NCBI GenBank assembly: GCA_947500035.1
Contig: CANMQP010000004.1
Coordinates: forward strand, 62,001-126,000
DNA: 64,000 nt
From: an uncultured Kiloniellaceae bacterium
GTDB lineage: Bacteria > Pseudomonadota > Alphaproteobacteria > Kiloniellales > Kiloniellaceae
Direction of reading: 5' to 3'
The notes beneath the pieces were generated by a model that was not told where the DNA came from, searched no databases, and saw only the letters and a program-made list of their open reading frames with translations. A program made the position numbers and the translations under genes. Shown here piece after piece: positions 1 to 8,564 of the stretch (the first letter of the stretch is position 1; each line of letters opens with the position of its first letter).

Positions 1-47
1 GTAGAAGAACTTCGGGCGACTGACCTGCGAGCATACGGCCGGCGGCC

Positions 48-767
48 TCAACCGCCCGCCTTCTCGCCGATCTGTTCCTTGACCGTTTCCGCGCTCTGGC
101 TGAAGAGGATCTTGCGCTCTTCATCGCTGGGTGGCGCGGAGCGGCGGAATTCCTTGCCCAGGTCGACGGCCCGCTGAACCGCCGGGCGTTCCTTGATGGC
201 CTTGCGCCAGCGGGTGACATTTGGAAAACCGGAGAGGTCGCGGGTCAGGGGCTTGGCGATCAGGACCCAGGGCCAGTTGATCATATCGGCGATGGAATAG
301 GCCTCGCCGAGAATGAAACTCCGTCCCTCCAACTGCCGTTCCAGCACCCCCAGACAGCGGTCGTATTCGTTGGCGTAACGGGTCTTGGAATAGGCTTCGT
401 CGCCGGGCGCATAGTTCACGAAGTGGCTGAGCTGTCCGGCCATGGGGCCCTGGTTGCCGGTCTGCCAGAAGAGCCACTCCAAAGTCTCCTTCTTGCCCAG
501 CGGATCGGCGGGGACGAAGCGGCCTGTTTTCTCGGCGAGGTAATAGAGGATCGCCCCTGATTCAAAGACCGAAACCGGGTCGCCCTCCACATCGTGATCG
601 ACGATGGCGGGCATGCGGTTGTTCGGGCTGATGGCCAGGAACTCGGGCTTGAACTGATCGCCCTTGGAGATATTCACCGGGATGGTCTTGTAAGGAACAG
701 CCAGCTCTTCCAGCAGAATGGCGACCTTCCAGCCGTTGGGGGTTGGCCAGTAATAAAAGTCGATCAT
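48..767 (-). CDS. Nu-class glutathione transferase / disulfide-bond oxidoreductase, YfcG-like
   Basis: A 239-residue protein with a thioredoxin-like N-terminal half and an all-helical C-terminal half. Visible N-terminal features are Thr9 and Asn11 in WPTPNG, cis-Pro53 in NNRMPAIVD and the Glu69-Ser70 pair (FESGAI) that binds the gamma-glutamyl group of glutathione. Thr9/Asn11 in place of a catalytic Tyr/Ser/Cys is typical of the E. coli YfcG group, whose members reduce disulfides with two bound glutathiones. The ATG overlaps the stop of the CoA transferase gene upstream (ATGA), so the two are probably translated as a unit. A detoxification role next to a CoA transferase is inference; the substrate is unknown. 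Confidence 0.9.
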   Translation of the reverse strand: MIDFYYWPTPNGWKVAILLEELAVPYKTIPVNISKGDQFKPEFLAISPNNRMPAIVDHDVEGDPVSVFESGAILYYLAEKTGRFVPADPLGKKETLEWLFWQTGNQGPMAGQLSHFVNYAPGDEAYSKTRYANEYDRCLGVLERQLEGRSFILGEAYSIADMINWPWVLIAKPLTRDLSGFPNVTRWRKAIKERPAVQRAVDLGKEFRRSAPPSDEERKILFSQSAETVKEQIGEKAGG

Positions 768-1978
768 TCCGCTGCCTTTGCCGCTTCCACGGGCGTGCCC
801 AGGACACCCTCTTCCCGCAGAGCCTCGATCTCCGCGTCGCCAAATCCGAGCTCGGCGAGGATTTCATCGTTGTGCGCCCCCAGAAGAGCGCCGCCGTGGC
901 GCAACTCGGCCGGTGTCTCGGAGAAGCGCGCGGCGGGCCGGGCCTGGCGCAGACGTCCGGCGTGGGGATGATCGCTCTCCATCACGATGCCACTCGCCAC
1001 CACCTGCGGGTGGCTGATCATATCGCTGCGGGTGAGCACCGGAACGCAGGGCACATCCTGCTCCTCCAGGCGGGCCAGCCACTCCTGCGAGCTGCGTGTC
1101 GTCAGGACGCTCTGGGTCAGCTCCAGGCGGGCATCGATGTTGGTCTGGCGCAAGGCCGGGGTCTTGAAGCGCGGGTCTTCCAGCCACTCCGGCGTCTCCA
1201 GAGCGCGGGTCAAGCCTTCCCACTGCTTGTCGGACTGCACCGCAACGCTGATATAGCCGTCGCTGGTCTCATAGATGAGATCGATGAAGCTCTGCGCCGC
1301 CTGCTGGGGCAGCTCCGCGCCTGCGAAGGTCTGGCTGCCCATGTCGGAGCCCCAGAGAAAGGCGATGACGCTGTCCAGCATGGAAAGGCGCACATGCTGC
1401 CCCCGCCCCGTGCGCTCGCGCGACAAGAGAGCCGCGGTGATGGCCTGGGAAGCGGTCACGCCGGTCAGCTTATCGGGCAGGATCGTGCGCACCAGCCGCG
1501 GGCGCTCCTGGTCGGAGCCCGCCTGCACCGTGGTCAGGCCCGAGAGCGCCTGCACCAGCGGATCGTAGACCGGCTTGCTGGCATAGGGGCCCTTCTCGCC
1601 GAAGCCGCTGATCGAGACATAGACGATCTCCGGGGCAATCATGCGGATCTCATCCTCGCCCAGGCCCATGCGTTCAATCACGCCGGGGCGGAAGTTCTGC
1701 ACGAAGACGTCCGCATCCGCGACCAGCTTTTTCAGCACCTCGATCCCGCGCGGATCCTTGAGGTTCAGCGAAACCGAGCGCTTGTTGCGGTTGTTGTTGA
1801 GAAAGGAGGCTGCCAGCCCGGAGCGGCGGTTGGAGACCTGCCGCGTGTAATCGCCGCCCTTGGGGCTCTCGATCTTGATCACGTCCGCGCCCTGATCCGC
1901 CAGAATCATGGTCGCCAGGGGTCCGGATATCATCGCGGTCAGATCGACGATGCGATAACCCTGCAGTGGTCCTGCCAT
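764..1978 (-). CDS. CaiB/BaiF (family III) CoA transferase
   Basis: A 404-residue protein starting MAGPLQGYRIVDLT, the usual N-terminus of family III CoA transferases. The conserved motif VYDPLVQALSG carries the expected catalytic aspartate (Asp139), which forms the acyl-enzyme anhydride in this family. The ATG at 1978 was chosen because AGGAGAG lies about 9 bases upstream; an open frame extends to 2155 but adds only unconserved residues. The enzyme moves CoA between organic acids and acts in the cytoplasm. Its acid substrate cannot be told from sequence. It overlaps the glutathione transferase gene by four bases and is the first gene of that pair. Confidence 0.9.
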   Translation of the reverse strand: MAGPLQGYRIVDLTAMISGPLATMILADQGADVIKIESPKGGDYTRQVSNRRSGLAASFLNNNRNKRSVSLNLKDPRGIEVLKKLVADADVFVQNFRPGVIERMGLGEDEIRMIAPEIVYVSISGFGEKGPYASKPVYDPLVQALSGLTTVQAGSDQERPRLVRTILPDKLTGVTASQAITAALLSRERTGRGQHVRLSMLDSVIAFLWGSDMGSQTFAGAELPQQAAQSFIDLIYETSDGYISVAVQSDKQWEGLTRALETPEWLEDPRFKTPALRQTNIDARLELTQSVLTTRSSQEWLARLEEQDVPCVPVLTRSDMISHPQVVASGIVMESDHPHAGRLRQARPAARFSETPAELRHGGALLGAHNDEILAELGFGDAEIEALREEGVLGTPVEAAKAAE

Positions 1979-2190
1979 GGAATGGGTCTCTCCTTTTGTT
2001 ACCGAGCTTAAAAATAAGGCGTAAAGCAGCGGAAGTTTCAAGGAGGGATTGGGAAACAGCGCCCTGGACCGGCTTAGCGGCTGAAGGGACTCGAGACTTA
2101 CTCTTGCACAACAGCGGACGACCTTGGGGAGGCGTGGTACAGTTCTTTTTGCCATCAGATCCTTATAGCGACATTCTGCGTTTATTCCCG

Positions 2191-2934
2191 ATGAAACTGC
2201 ACATCCTCAGCGATATTCATAACGAATTTGAAGTCTTCGAGGCACCGGCAACCGAGGCAGATATCGTTGTTTTGGCGGGCGACGTTCATGTTGGCAGGCG
2301 GGGGCTGGACTGGGCGCTGCAGCAGTTCCCGAACAAGCCCATCATATATGTCCTCGGCAACCACGAGTACTATGGCGAGGCCATCCCGAAACACACCAGC
2401 AAGCTTCGGGAACTTGCCGCTGGAACGAATCTGCACATTCTTGAAGAAAAAGCCCTGACGCTTGACGGAGTAACATTTCTCGGCTGCACACTCTGGACAG
2501 ATTTCGCTCTCTTTGGAGATCCCCGTGTCGCCGGCTATGAGGTGACCCAGCGGATGACCGACTACAAGAAAATCCGTGTGAGCCCGAGCTATAGCCGTCT
2601 GAGGTCGATTGACACCGCCGTCATCCATCAGAAGTCGCGAAGCTGGATTCAATCGCAGTCTAAGGAGCTGTCCAACGACGTCATCGTCGTCACACATCAT
2701 GCCCCAAGCAGAAAGTCATTACCCGAGACTCGCCAGGATGATCTGATGAGTACAGCTTACGCTTCTCATCTCGACGAGGTGGTGGAGCGCTCGAATGCGA
2801 AGCTTTGGATTCACGGGCACCTCCACAACTCAAGCGACTATAGGATTGGAAAGACGAGAGTCTTGTGTAATCCCAGAGGCTACCCGGACGAACGCAATAG
2901 CCGCTTCATTCCCGACCTTGTCGTATCGGTTTGA
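2191..2934 (+). CDS. Calcineurin-like metallophosphoesterase
   Basis: A 247-residue soluble protein with the full metallophosphoesterase motif series: Asp8-x-His10 in LSDIHNE, Gly30-Asp31, GNHE at 56-59, THH at 168-170 and GHLH at 209-212. These residues bind the two-metal centre. The substrate (phosphodiester, phosphoprotein or nucleotide) is not predictable. The start at MKLHIL places the first motif correctly; the frame is open further upstream but without likeness to the family. The gene stands alone between oppositely oriented genes, and its base composition looks more AT-rich than its neighbours, which may indicate transfer. Confidence 0.88.
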   Translation: MKLHILSDIHNEFEVFEAPATEADIVVLAGDVHVGRRGLDWALQQFPNKPIIYVLGNHEYYGEAIPKHTSKLRELAAGTNLHILEEKALTLDGVTFLGCTLWTDFALFGDPRVAGYEVTQRMTDYKKIRVSPSYSRLRSIDTAVIHQKSRSWIQSQSKELSNDVIVVTHHAPSRKSLPETRQDDLMSTAYASHLDEVVERSNAKLWIHGHLHNSSDYRIGKTRVLCNPRGYPDERNSRFIPDLVVSV

Positions 2935-3041
2935 ATCGATGTACTTTTCGATCCTGCTCCTCCCGAAGAGCACGACCGCGCCGCATTCCCACGCCTGACA
3001 GCGCTAGGGACGCTTCATCTGGAATGGCTCAATAACAAGCC

Positions 3042-3084
3042 GGGAGGTTTATTGGTTTTGAGTATCTTGTCACAGTGACCTCCC
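3042..3084. terminator. Inverted repeat between convergent genes, possible bidirectional terminator
   Basis: GGGAGGT (3042-3048) and ACCTCCC (3078-3084) form a perfect 7-bp inverted repeat. It encloses a smaller palindrome, GTCAC-a-GTGAC (3069-3079). It lies between the ends of the phosphoesterase and exporter genes, which converge. There is no clear U-tract on either side, so a terminator role is tentative. Confidence 0.3.
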
Positions 3085-3094
3085 TTGAAACGGC

Positions 3095-4324
3095 CTATTG
3101 CGCCGCTTCCTTGACCTCGACCTCCGCCTGCCCCTTCCCCGCCTCGATCCGCAGGAACCTGTAGGACGCCAGCGCCGCCACGGCACAGAAGGCGATCATG
3201 CCGGTCATGGGCAGGAGGCTGCCGTCGTGGATGAAGCCGACGAAGCCGCCCAGGATCGCGGCGAAGACGAAACGCAGGGTGCCCAGGACGGCATTGGCGG
3301 CGCCCGCTTCCTCGCCGAAGTAGGCCATGAAGCAGGCGGTGCCGTTGGTGGAGATGAAACTCAGGCTGCCGATGGCGAGCAGCAAAAGCGGGAACACTAG
3401 CAGCTGGTCTCCGGAAAAGGCTGCGCTGGCCAGGAGCAACAGGGTCAGGACGACCAGCAGGATCAGACCGAACCGCAGGATGCCGTCGGGCTCGTGCCGT
3501 TTGAGGAGCAGGGCATTGACCCGGTTGAAGGCCATCATCGCGAGCACATTGGCCGAGAAGAAAATGGGAAAGGATGTGTGGGAATAGCCGTAATACTTGA
3601 TGAAAACGAAGGCTGAATCGGTCAGGTAAACGAAGAGCACACCCATGGAGAAACCCATGGCCAGCATGTAGGCCAGACCGCCCCGGTGGGTCATGATCCG
3701 CCCGTAAGTCACGAGCGTCGAGCGCACCGACTCCCCGAGCGATCTCGGCACGCTTCGCTTGACGCTGCGCGTCTCGGCCAGCAACGCGCCGACGCCGGCG
3801 ATCGTGGCCAGGCCATAGAGCGCCAGGAAAATGAAGATCGCCTGCCACTGCAGGAACTCCAGGATCACCGCCCCGATCGCAGGCGCCGTCAAGGGCGCCG
3901 CCATCATGATAAAGCCGATCAGGGTGTAGATGCGCGCAGCCTCCCGGCCCTCGAAGCGGTCCCTCACCATGGCCGTGACCACCACGACCGAAAAGCCACC
4001 GCCGATGGCCTGCAGCACCCGCAAGGCAATCAGCCAATCGACCGTCTCGACCTGCGCGATCGCGATGCTGGAGAGGGTGAAAAGCAGGAGGCCCCAGAGC
4101 GCGATCTTGCGCCGGCCCAGAGAGTCCGAGAGCGGCCCGCCCAGAAGCTGCCCGACGGCGAAGCCGAAAAAGTAGGAGGAAATCGACCACTCGACATGAT
4201 GCACCGACGCGCCGAAATAGTCCGCCATCGCGGGGATCGCGGGCAGGTAGGTGTCGATGGAAAAAGGTGCCAGGGCCGAGAGAACGGCCAGAATGAAGGC
4301 AAAAAGGCGGATGTTGAGGGTCAT
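3095..4324 (-). CDS. Bcr/CflA-family MFS drug exporter
   Basis: A major facilitator protein of about 409 residues with twelve hydrophobic segments. The N-terminal FSIDTYLPAIP motif in the first helix and the loop 2-3 motif GGPLSDSLGRRK are characteristic of the Bcr/CflA drug-proton antiporter branch (bicyclomycin, chloramphenicol, sulfonamides). It is expected in the inner membrane. Start MTLNIRL at 4324 is preferred; an in-frame ATG at 4342 is possible. It is divergent from a LysR regulator 125 bases away, a common arrangement for a regulated exporter. The actual substrate is unknown. Confidence 0.9.
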   Translation of the reverse strand: MTLNIRLFAFILAVLSALAPFSIDTYLPAIPAMADYFGASVHHVEWSISSYFFGFAVGQLLGGPLSDSLGRRKIALWGLLLFTLSSIAIAQVETVDWLIALRVLQAIGGGFSVVVVTAMVRDRFEGREAARIYTLIGFIMMAAPLTAPAIGAVILEFLQWQAIFIFLALYGLATIAGVGALLAETRSVKRSVPRSLGESVRSTLVTYGRIMTHRGGLAYMLAMGFSMGVLFVYLTDSAFVFIKYYGYSHTSFPIFFSANVLAMMAFNRVNALLLKRHEPDGILRFGLILLVVLTLLLLASAAFSGDQLLVFPLLLLAIGSLSFISTNGTACFMAYFGEEAGAANAVLGTLRFVFAAILGGFVGFIHDGSLLPMTGMIAFCAVAALASYRFLRIEAGKGQAEVEVKEAAQ

Positions 4325-4449
4325 GTGCTGCCGAAAAGTCAAGAAGAGGACGCAAGAAAAAATGCGGGGCTAGGCTCTGCGTGCGTCCAACCTCTGGAGT
4401 ATGCCGAATTCGCCTTGTATCGATCAATTGCATGTGTTTGATAAATCTC

Positions 4450-5349
4450 ATGAAGGAATTCGATTATTTAAGCCTGGACGGCCGCCTGCTGCTGATGTTC
4501 AAGACCGTTTACGACGAGCAGTCGGTGACGGCAGCGGCCGCCCGCCTGGGTGTCAATCAGTCCACCGTCAGCCACGGCCTCGCCCGGCTGCGTGATCTGC
4601 TGGACGATCCCCTCTTCATCAAGTCAGGCCGGAATATCATCCCCTCCGAACGGGCCGACCGGCTGGCGGGACGGGTGGACAGCCTGCTTGATGGTCTCAA
4701 GGAACTGGGGGAGGCCGAGGATTTCTCCGCTGGCGAGCTGACCGACCGCTTCGTCATTTCCGCCCACGACTATCAGCGCGAACTGCTGATGCCGAAGGTC
4801 TTCCGAAAGATGCGGGAAGAAGCCCCGAAGGCCGGGCTCAAGATCATCGACACCGCCGGACGCATCATCGAAGACCTGCGGGCGCGGCGCACCGATCTGG
4901 TGATCTCGCCGCTCTCCCTGCGTGACAGCGAGGACATCATGGGCCAGCAGCTTTTTACCGAGACCTTTACCTGCTTTTACGACGCCAAAGCCGTCGATCC
5001 ACCCCGCGGCCTCGAAGCCTACGTCCAGGCCCAGCATGCCCGGGTCAGCTTCACCAACGAGAACCGGAGTCTGGTCGACGAGATGCTGATCAAAACCGGT
5101 TATCAGCGCAATTTCACCCTGGAGGTTCCAGGCTTCATCGCGCTCTCCACGCTAATGCGCGGCACACCCCTGATCGCGACGCTGCCATCCCGCCTCGGAC
5201 ACTTCATCATGAGCGACTTCGCCAGTTTCCCCTGCCCCTTCCCGGCCCCGACCCTGAATTTTCATCACTACTGGCACAAGCGGGACAACGCCTCGCCGAA
5301 ACACAAATGGCTGCGGTCACTGGTGCGGGAGGCCGCGGCGGCGGCTTAG
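4450..5349 (+). CDS. LysR-family transcriptional regulator
   Basis: A 299-residue LysR-type regulator. The N-terminal winged helix-turn-helix reads VTAAAARLGVNQSTVSHGLA, followed by LRDLLDDPLFIKSG and then a substrate-binding domain of the periplasmic-binding fold. The ATG at 4450 (MKEFDYLSLDG) fits family length; the open frame begins earlier at 4381. The gene is divergent from the Bcr/CflA exporter and probably controls it from the shared intergenic region (inference). The ligand is unknown. Confidence 0.9.
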   Translation: MKEFDYLSLDGRLLLMFKTVYDEQSVTAAAARLGVNQSTVSHGLARLRDLLDDPLFIKSGRNIIPSERADRLAGRVDSLLDGLKELGEAEDFSAGELTDRFVISAHDYQRELLMPKVFRKMREEAPKAGLKIIDTAGRIIEDLRARRTDLVISPLSLRDSEDIMGQQLFTETFTCFYDAKAVDPPRGLEAYVQAQHARVSFTNENRSLVDEMLIKTGYQRNFTLEVPGFIALSTLMRGTPLIATLPSRLGHFIMSDFASFPCPFPAPTLNFHHYWHKRDNASPKHKWLRSLVREAAAAA

Positions 5350-5361
5350 AGAGAAACAGAG

Positions 5362-5376
5362 TCGCGGCTCCCGCGA
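5362..5376 (+). terminator. Tight hairpin after the lysR gene
   Basis: TCGCGG (5362-5367), loop CTC, CCGCGA (5371-5376): a perfect 6-bp GC-rich stem starting 12 bases after the lysR stop codon. No U-run follows, so it is either a weak terminator or a 3' end stabiliser. Confidence 0.3.
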
Positions 5377-5484
5377 TCTGACGTAAAGGCTATCTACCCT
5401 AAAAGCGGTAAAGACTCCGGGGCGGAAAGGGATACGTTCGTACACCCTTAAGCATTTCTTATTTATGGAAGAAATCGATTGACG

Positions 5485-5513
5485 TTGACTCTTTCGAGCG
5501 ACTTTGGTTATTT
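5485..5513 (+). promoter_or_regulatory. Candidate sigma-70 promoter of the GntR gene, positioned for a leaderless mRNA
   Basis: TTGACT (5485-5490), a 17-base spacer and TTATTT (5508-5513). Transcription would start about 6-7 bases after the -10 box, at or next to the A of the start codon at 5520. No Shine-Dalgarno sequence is seen before that ATG, which fits a leaderless transcript. Confidence 0.4.
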
Positions 5514-5519
5514 GGATCC

Positions 5520-6134
5520 ATGAATGCAAAAGCCGCTAATCATATCGTTGAAACGGTTGAAAATGAGATCGTTTTCGGGCAACTGCGCCCCGGCGAACTT
5601 TTGCATCAAGTGGCACTGGCGGAGCGCTTCGGCGTCAGCCGCCAACCTGTCCGAACAGCTCTCGAAATTCTGACCGAAAAAAAGTTACTGACCCGCCGCG
5701 CGGACAGATCACTGGAAGTCCGGGGCCTTCCGCGATCGGCACCACAGGAAATACTCGCCATTCGGCGCATGCTGGAACCGCAAGCTCTTTCTCAGGCTTT
5801 TAATCACCTGACGAAGAGAGATTTGCTTCTCGCCCAGCAGGCGCTGGAACTCTTTGAGATCGAGACCGAAACACAGCATCTCGCTCAAAGAGACATCGAC
5901 TTTCATCTGGCACTTTATCGCCCCTGCAACAGTGCGACTCTGACCCGGCTCATCACCGAATTGCGTCGCACCAACATTCGCGCCTACCTCGGCCAGCCGC
6001 TCGGGTCGAAAGCACGGCAAACCTGTATCGAAGAGCATCACGCCATCCTTAAGGCCTGCAAGTCGGGCAATCGGGAGGAAGCTCTTTCGTTACTCATCAC
6101 CCACTTGGACATTGCACAGGAACGATTCGAATGA
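5520..6134 (+). CDS. GntR-family (FCD-type) transcriptional regulator
   Basis: A 204-residue GntR-family regulator. The winged helix-turn-helix includes LAERFGVSRQPVRTALEIL, followed by a helical FCD-like effector domain with the metal-ligand pattern region DIDFHLALYRPC. ATG is at 5520 with no ribosome-binding site upstream. Its stop codon overlaps the start of the following monooxygenase-like gene (ATGA), so the two form an operon. The regulator may control that small enzyme and itself; the effector is unknown. Confidence 0.87.
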   Translation: MNAKAANHIVETVENEIVFGQLRPGELLHQVALAERFGVSRQPVRTALEILTEKKLLTRRADRSLEVRGLPRSAPQEILAIRRMLEPQALSQAFNHLTKRDLLLAQQALELFEIETETQHLAQRDIDFHLALYRPCNSATLTRLITELRRTNIRAYLGQPLGSKARQTCIEEHHAILKACKSGNREEALSLLITHLDIAQERFE

Positions 6135-6478
6135 GTGAACGCCTCGCTAAAACACCCGAAGCCCCCTACTACGCCGTCGTCTTTACCAGCCGTCTCAACG
6201 ACAGCAGTCCCTCGGGATACGACGACATGGCCGGCAAGATGGTCGATCTGGCAATCAATAATCACGGTTGCCTGGGCGTGGAAAACGTACGAGATGCCGA
6301 AGGCGTCGGAATAACGGTTTCCTATTGGAAAGACGAAGAAAGCATCAAGACCTGGAAAGCGGATTCCCAGCATCTGGTCGCGCAAAAACACGGTATGGAA
6401 AAGTGGTACGCGCAGTACGAATTGCGTGTCGCCCGCGTGGAGCGCGCCTATTCAGGGCCACACGGCAGGAGTCTCTGA
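6131..6478 (+). CDS. Antibiotic biosynthesis monooxygenase (ABM) domain protein
   Basis: A 115-residue protein with a dimeric alpha/beta-barrel ferredoxin-like fold pattern: a beta-strand YYAVVFTSRL, a helix DMAGKMVDLAINNHGCLGVENV, then ISVTYW-like strands (GITVSYWKDEESIKTWK) and a His-containing helix (DSQHLVAQ). This is the layout of the ABM/heme-degrading-like family, in which the SYW(k)-x-x-x-x-x-x-W motif recurs. Substrates range from quinones to heme. It overlaps the GntR gene by four bases. The specific reaction cannot be assigned. Confidence 0.75.
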   Translation: MSERLAKTPEAPYYAVVFTSRLNDSSPSGYDDMAGKMVDLAINNHGCLGVENVRDAEGVGITVSYWKDEESIKTWKADSQHLVAQKHGMEKWYAQYELRVARVERAYSGPHGRSL

Positions 6479-6487
6479 GGCCTTCCC

Positions 6488-6563
6488 GACAGGGGTTTCT
6501 TTTTTTTGAAAATTCCACGCTGCGGGCTCCTAAGTCACGAAATTTCAATAACCAGGAGCCCGC
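6488..6563. other. Non-coding junction with T-tract and a 10-bp inverted repeat
   Basis: Just after the monooxygenase gene a weak CCC-GACA-GGG hairpin is followed by a T-rich run (6497-6507), a possible terminator for the GntR operon. Downstream, GCGGGCTCCT (6522-6531) and AGGAGCCCGC (6554-6563) form a perfect 10-bp inverted repeat with a 22-base loop, near the 3' end of the small lysine-rich gene on the other strand. Neither is a textbook terminator. Confidence 0.35.
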
Positions 6564-6586
6564 TGCCGACAGAGCCAAAGATCCGT

Positions 6587-6772
6587 TTATTTTCGTTTCC
6601 GCTTGGACTTTGCGGCTTTGATTTTCTTCCTGGCCGCCTTGGCGTTACCTTCACCTGCGCGCTCCGCTCCGGCGGCAGGGCGCATCGGTTCGACCGTAAT
6701 ATTGCTCGCAAGACGAACGGCGCCGAACAGGTCCTTCAAATGCAGCTTGGGTAAATGTGTAGTGGAACGCAT
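6587..6772 (-). CDS. Small lysine/arginine-rich protein of unknown function
   Basis: A 61-residue open frame with a convincing start: AGGAAGGG lies 8-10 bases before the ATG at 6772. The N-terminal half is ordinary (MRSTTHLPKLHLKDLFGAV), while the last 20 residues are dominated by Lys and Arg and end in KSKRKRK, like a nucleic-acid-binding or unstructured tail. No family is recognised. It lies in a gap of about 480 bases between genes in which no other coding frame is credible. Expression is plausible because of the ribosome-binding site and clean flanks, but not proven. Confidence 0.45.
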   Translation of the reverse strand: MRSTTHLPKLHLKDLFGAVRLASNITVEPMRPAAGAERAGEGNAKAARKKIKAAKSKRKRK

Positions 6773-6963
6773 GGTTCGTTCCCTTCCTGGATGAAAGAAT
6801 GAAACAGAAATTCAGGCTTTGAAATATCAGCTGCCTGCGAATGAAAATCGTTGATGTCGTAATTAATTGCTGATCGGAGCAAAGTGAAGCCCCAGAGCTG
6901 CAGAAGCCCTATGTATTTACGCAGGTAACGTGAGGGCTGCCGATCGGCCCGAAATGCGGCGCG

Positions 6964-8475
6964 CTAAATGTCATGGCAAAGGGCAGCGATTTTCCCGGAC
7001 TTCACCATCTCGCGCGCGGCTTCGTAAGCCGGACCGAAGGCCCGGTCGCTGTTCATGCGCGCGACATGCTCACGGACCAGGACCTTCACCTCCGCGAGGG
7101 GCGAGGAGAGTCCCAGACTCTGATGGTCGCAGGCTTCCGCGGCGGCCAGAAGCTCAGTCGCCAGGATATTATTGAGAGTCTCGAGCATGGCCGACAGCCG
7201 GCGGGCGCCGTGGGTCGCCATGGAAACGTGATCCTCGTAGTTCACGACGGTCGGTACGCTGTCCACCGACGCCGGGTGCGCCTTTTGACGGTTTTCAGCC
7301 ACCATGGCCGCAGCGGCGATCTGCCCGCTCATGAAACCGGAGTTCACACCGGGATCATCCGTCAGGAAAGGCGGCAACCCGGAAAGGCTGCTGTCCGTCA
7401 TCATCGCCAGGCGGCGCTCGGAGAGCGAGCCCAGTTCGCAAACCGCCAGGGCGATGTTGTCGGCGGCAAAAGCCACGGGCTCGGCATGGAAATTCCCGCC
7501 CGAGATGATTTCTCCGGTCTCGGGAAAGACGATGGGATTATCGGTCACGGCGTCGGCCTCCCGTTCCAGCGTTGCCTCGACGTTGTTCAGGAGGTCGAGA
7601 CAGGCGCCGTAGACCTGGGGCTGGCAGCGCAGGCAATAGGGATCCTGGACGCGGCCATGGGCCAGGGCCTTGTCCCGGAATTCGCTGCCGCGGGTCAAAG
7701 CGCGCAGGCGGCGGGCGACTTCGATCTGGCCGGGCTGTCGGCGGATCCGGTGAAGGCGGTCGTCGAAAGGTCCGACCGATCCCAGCAAGCCCTCGGTGGT
7801 CAAAGCGCCAACAATGACGGCCGTGTCAAATGCCTGCCGCGCGTCCAACGCTCCGGCCAGGGCAAGCGCGGTCGAGACTTGCGTACCGTTCAACATGGCC
7901 AGACCTTCCTTAGGCTGGAGGATCAGGGGCGCCAGACCGGCGGAGGCCAGAGCCTCGGCCGCAGGCATAACCTCGCCTTCAAAAGTGACTTTGCCCTCAC
8001 CGATCATGGCTGCGGCCAGATGCGCGAGCGGGGTCAGATCGCCGGACGCCCCCACCGATCCCTGCGAAGGAATCACCGGCAGGAGATCGCGATTAAACAT
8101 CCCGATCAGGAAATCGGTCAGCTCAGGCCGGACCCCCGAATGACCCTGGGCCAGGGAGGCGATTTTCATGGCCATGACAAGCCGCGTCTCGGCGGTCGAG
8201 AGTACCGGACCAGAACCGATGGCGTGGGTGACGACAACGTTTTTCTGCAGCGCCGCCATGGCATCATCCGCGATCACGCTGCCCGCCAGGCGCCCAAAGC
8301 CGGTGTTGATGCCATAGACGGCCCCGCCCTGCGCCACGACGCGCTGAACGACCTCGTGCGCTTTGGTGATGGCGGTGCGGGCGGCCGGGCTGAGGCAAAG
8401 CTCGACCCGGTCGCGGTATGTAGCGGCCCAGGTGGCAAGGCCATTGAGTCCCGTGGTGAGTTCAAGCCGTTTCAT
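6964..8475 (-). CDS. hutH: Histidine ammonia-lyase family enzyme (MIO-type aromatic amino acid lyase)
   Basis: A 503-residue enzyme of the HAL/PAL superfamily. The Ala143-Ser144-Gly145 triad in GSVGASGDLTPLAH cyclises to the MIO electrophile. Tyr54 (YGINTGFG) is the expected active-site tyrosine, and VVTHAIG carries a histidine where histidine- and tyrosine-specific enzymes have one. Reaction: removal of ammonia from L-histidine to give urocanate, or the equivalent on another aromatic amino acid. ATG 8475 was chosen for AGGAG upstream and the MKRLEL start; an ATG at 8547 adds 24 unconserved residues. No hutU, hutI or hutG is nearby, so specificity is uncertain. A same-strand LysR gene and two palindromes lie just upstream. 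Confidence 0.85.
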   Translation of the reverse strand: MKRLELTTGLNGLATWAATYRDRVELCLSPAARTAITKAHEVVQRVVAQGGAVYGINTGFGRLAGSVIADDAMAALQKNVVVTHAIGSGPVLSTAETRLVMAMKIASLAQGHSGVRPELTDFLIGMFNRDLLPVIPSQGSVGASGDLTPLAHLAAAMIGEGKVTFEGEVMPAAEALASAGLAPLILQPKEGLAMLNGTQVSTALALAGALDARQAFDTAVIVGALTTEGLLGSVGPFDDRLHRIRRQPGQIEVARRLRALTRGSEFRDKALAHGRVQDPYCLRCQPQVYGACLDLLNNVEATLEREADAVTDNPIVFPETGEIISGGNFHAEPVAFAADNIALAVCELGSLSERRLAMMTDSSLSGLPPFLTDDPGVNSGFMSGQIAAAAMVAENRQKAHPASVDSVPTVVNYEDHVSMATHGARRLSAMLETLNNILATELLAAAEACDHQSLGLSSPLAEVKVLVREHVARMNSDRAFGPAYEAAREMVKSGKIAALCHDI

Positions 8476-8564
8476 CGCTTCCTTCTCCTGCCCGCTTTCC
8501 ATGGTCCGCGTCGTGGCGACGGCAATCTTCCCGCCTGCTGCGGCCATGTCTTAGCCCACTCCGG

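Noticed and set aside
743-2011. A 422-codon plus-strand open frame opposite the CoA transferase gene
   Set aside because: It is the antisense shadow of a strongly conserved gene, with low-complexity Arg/Gly/His-rich translation and no family likeness.
3015-4451. A 478-codon open frame overlapping the Bcr/CflA gene in another frame
   Set aside because: The translation is Arg/His/Pro-rich and unconserved, while the alternative frame has a clear exporter sequence.
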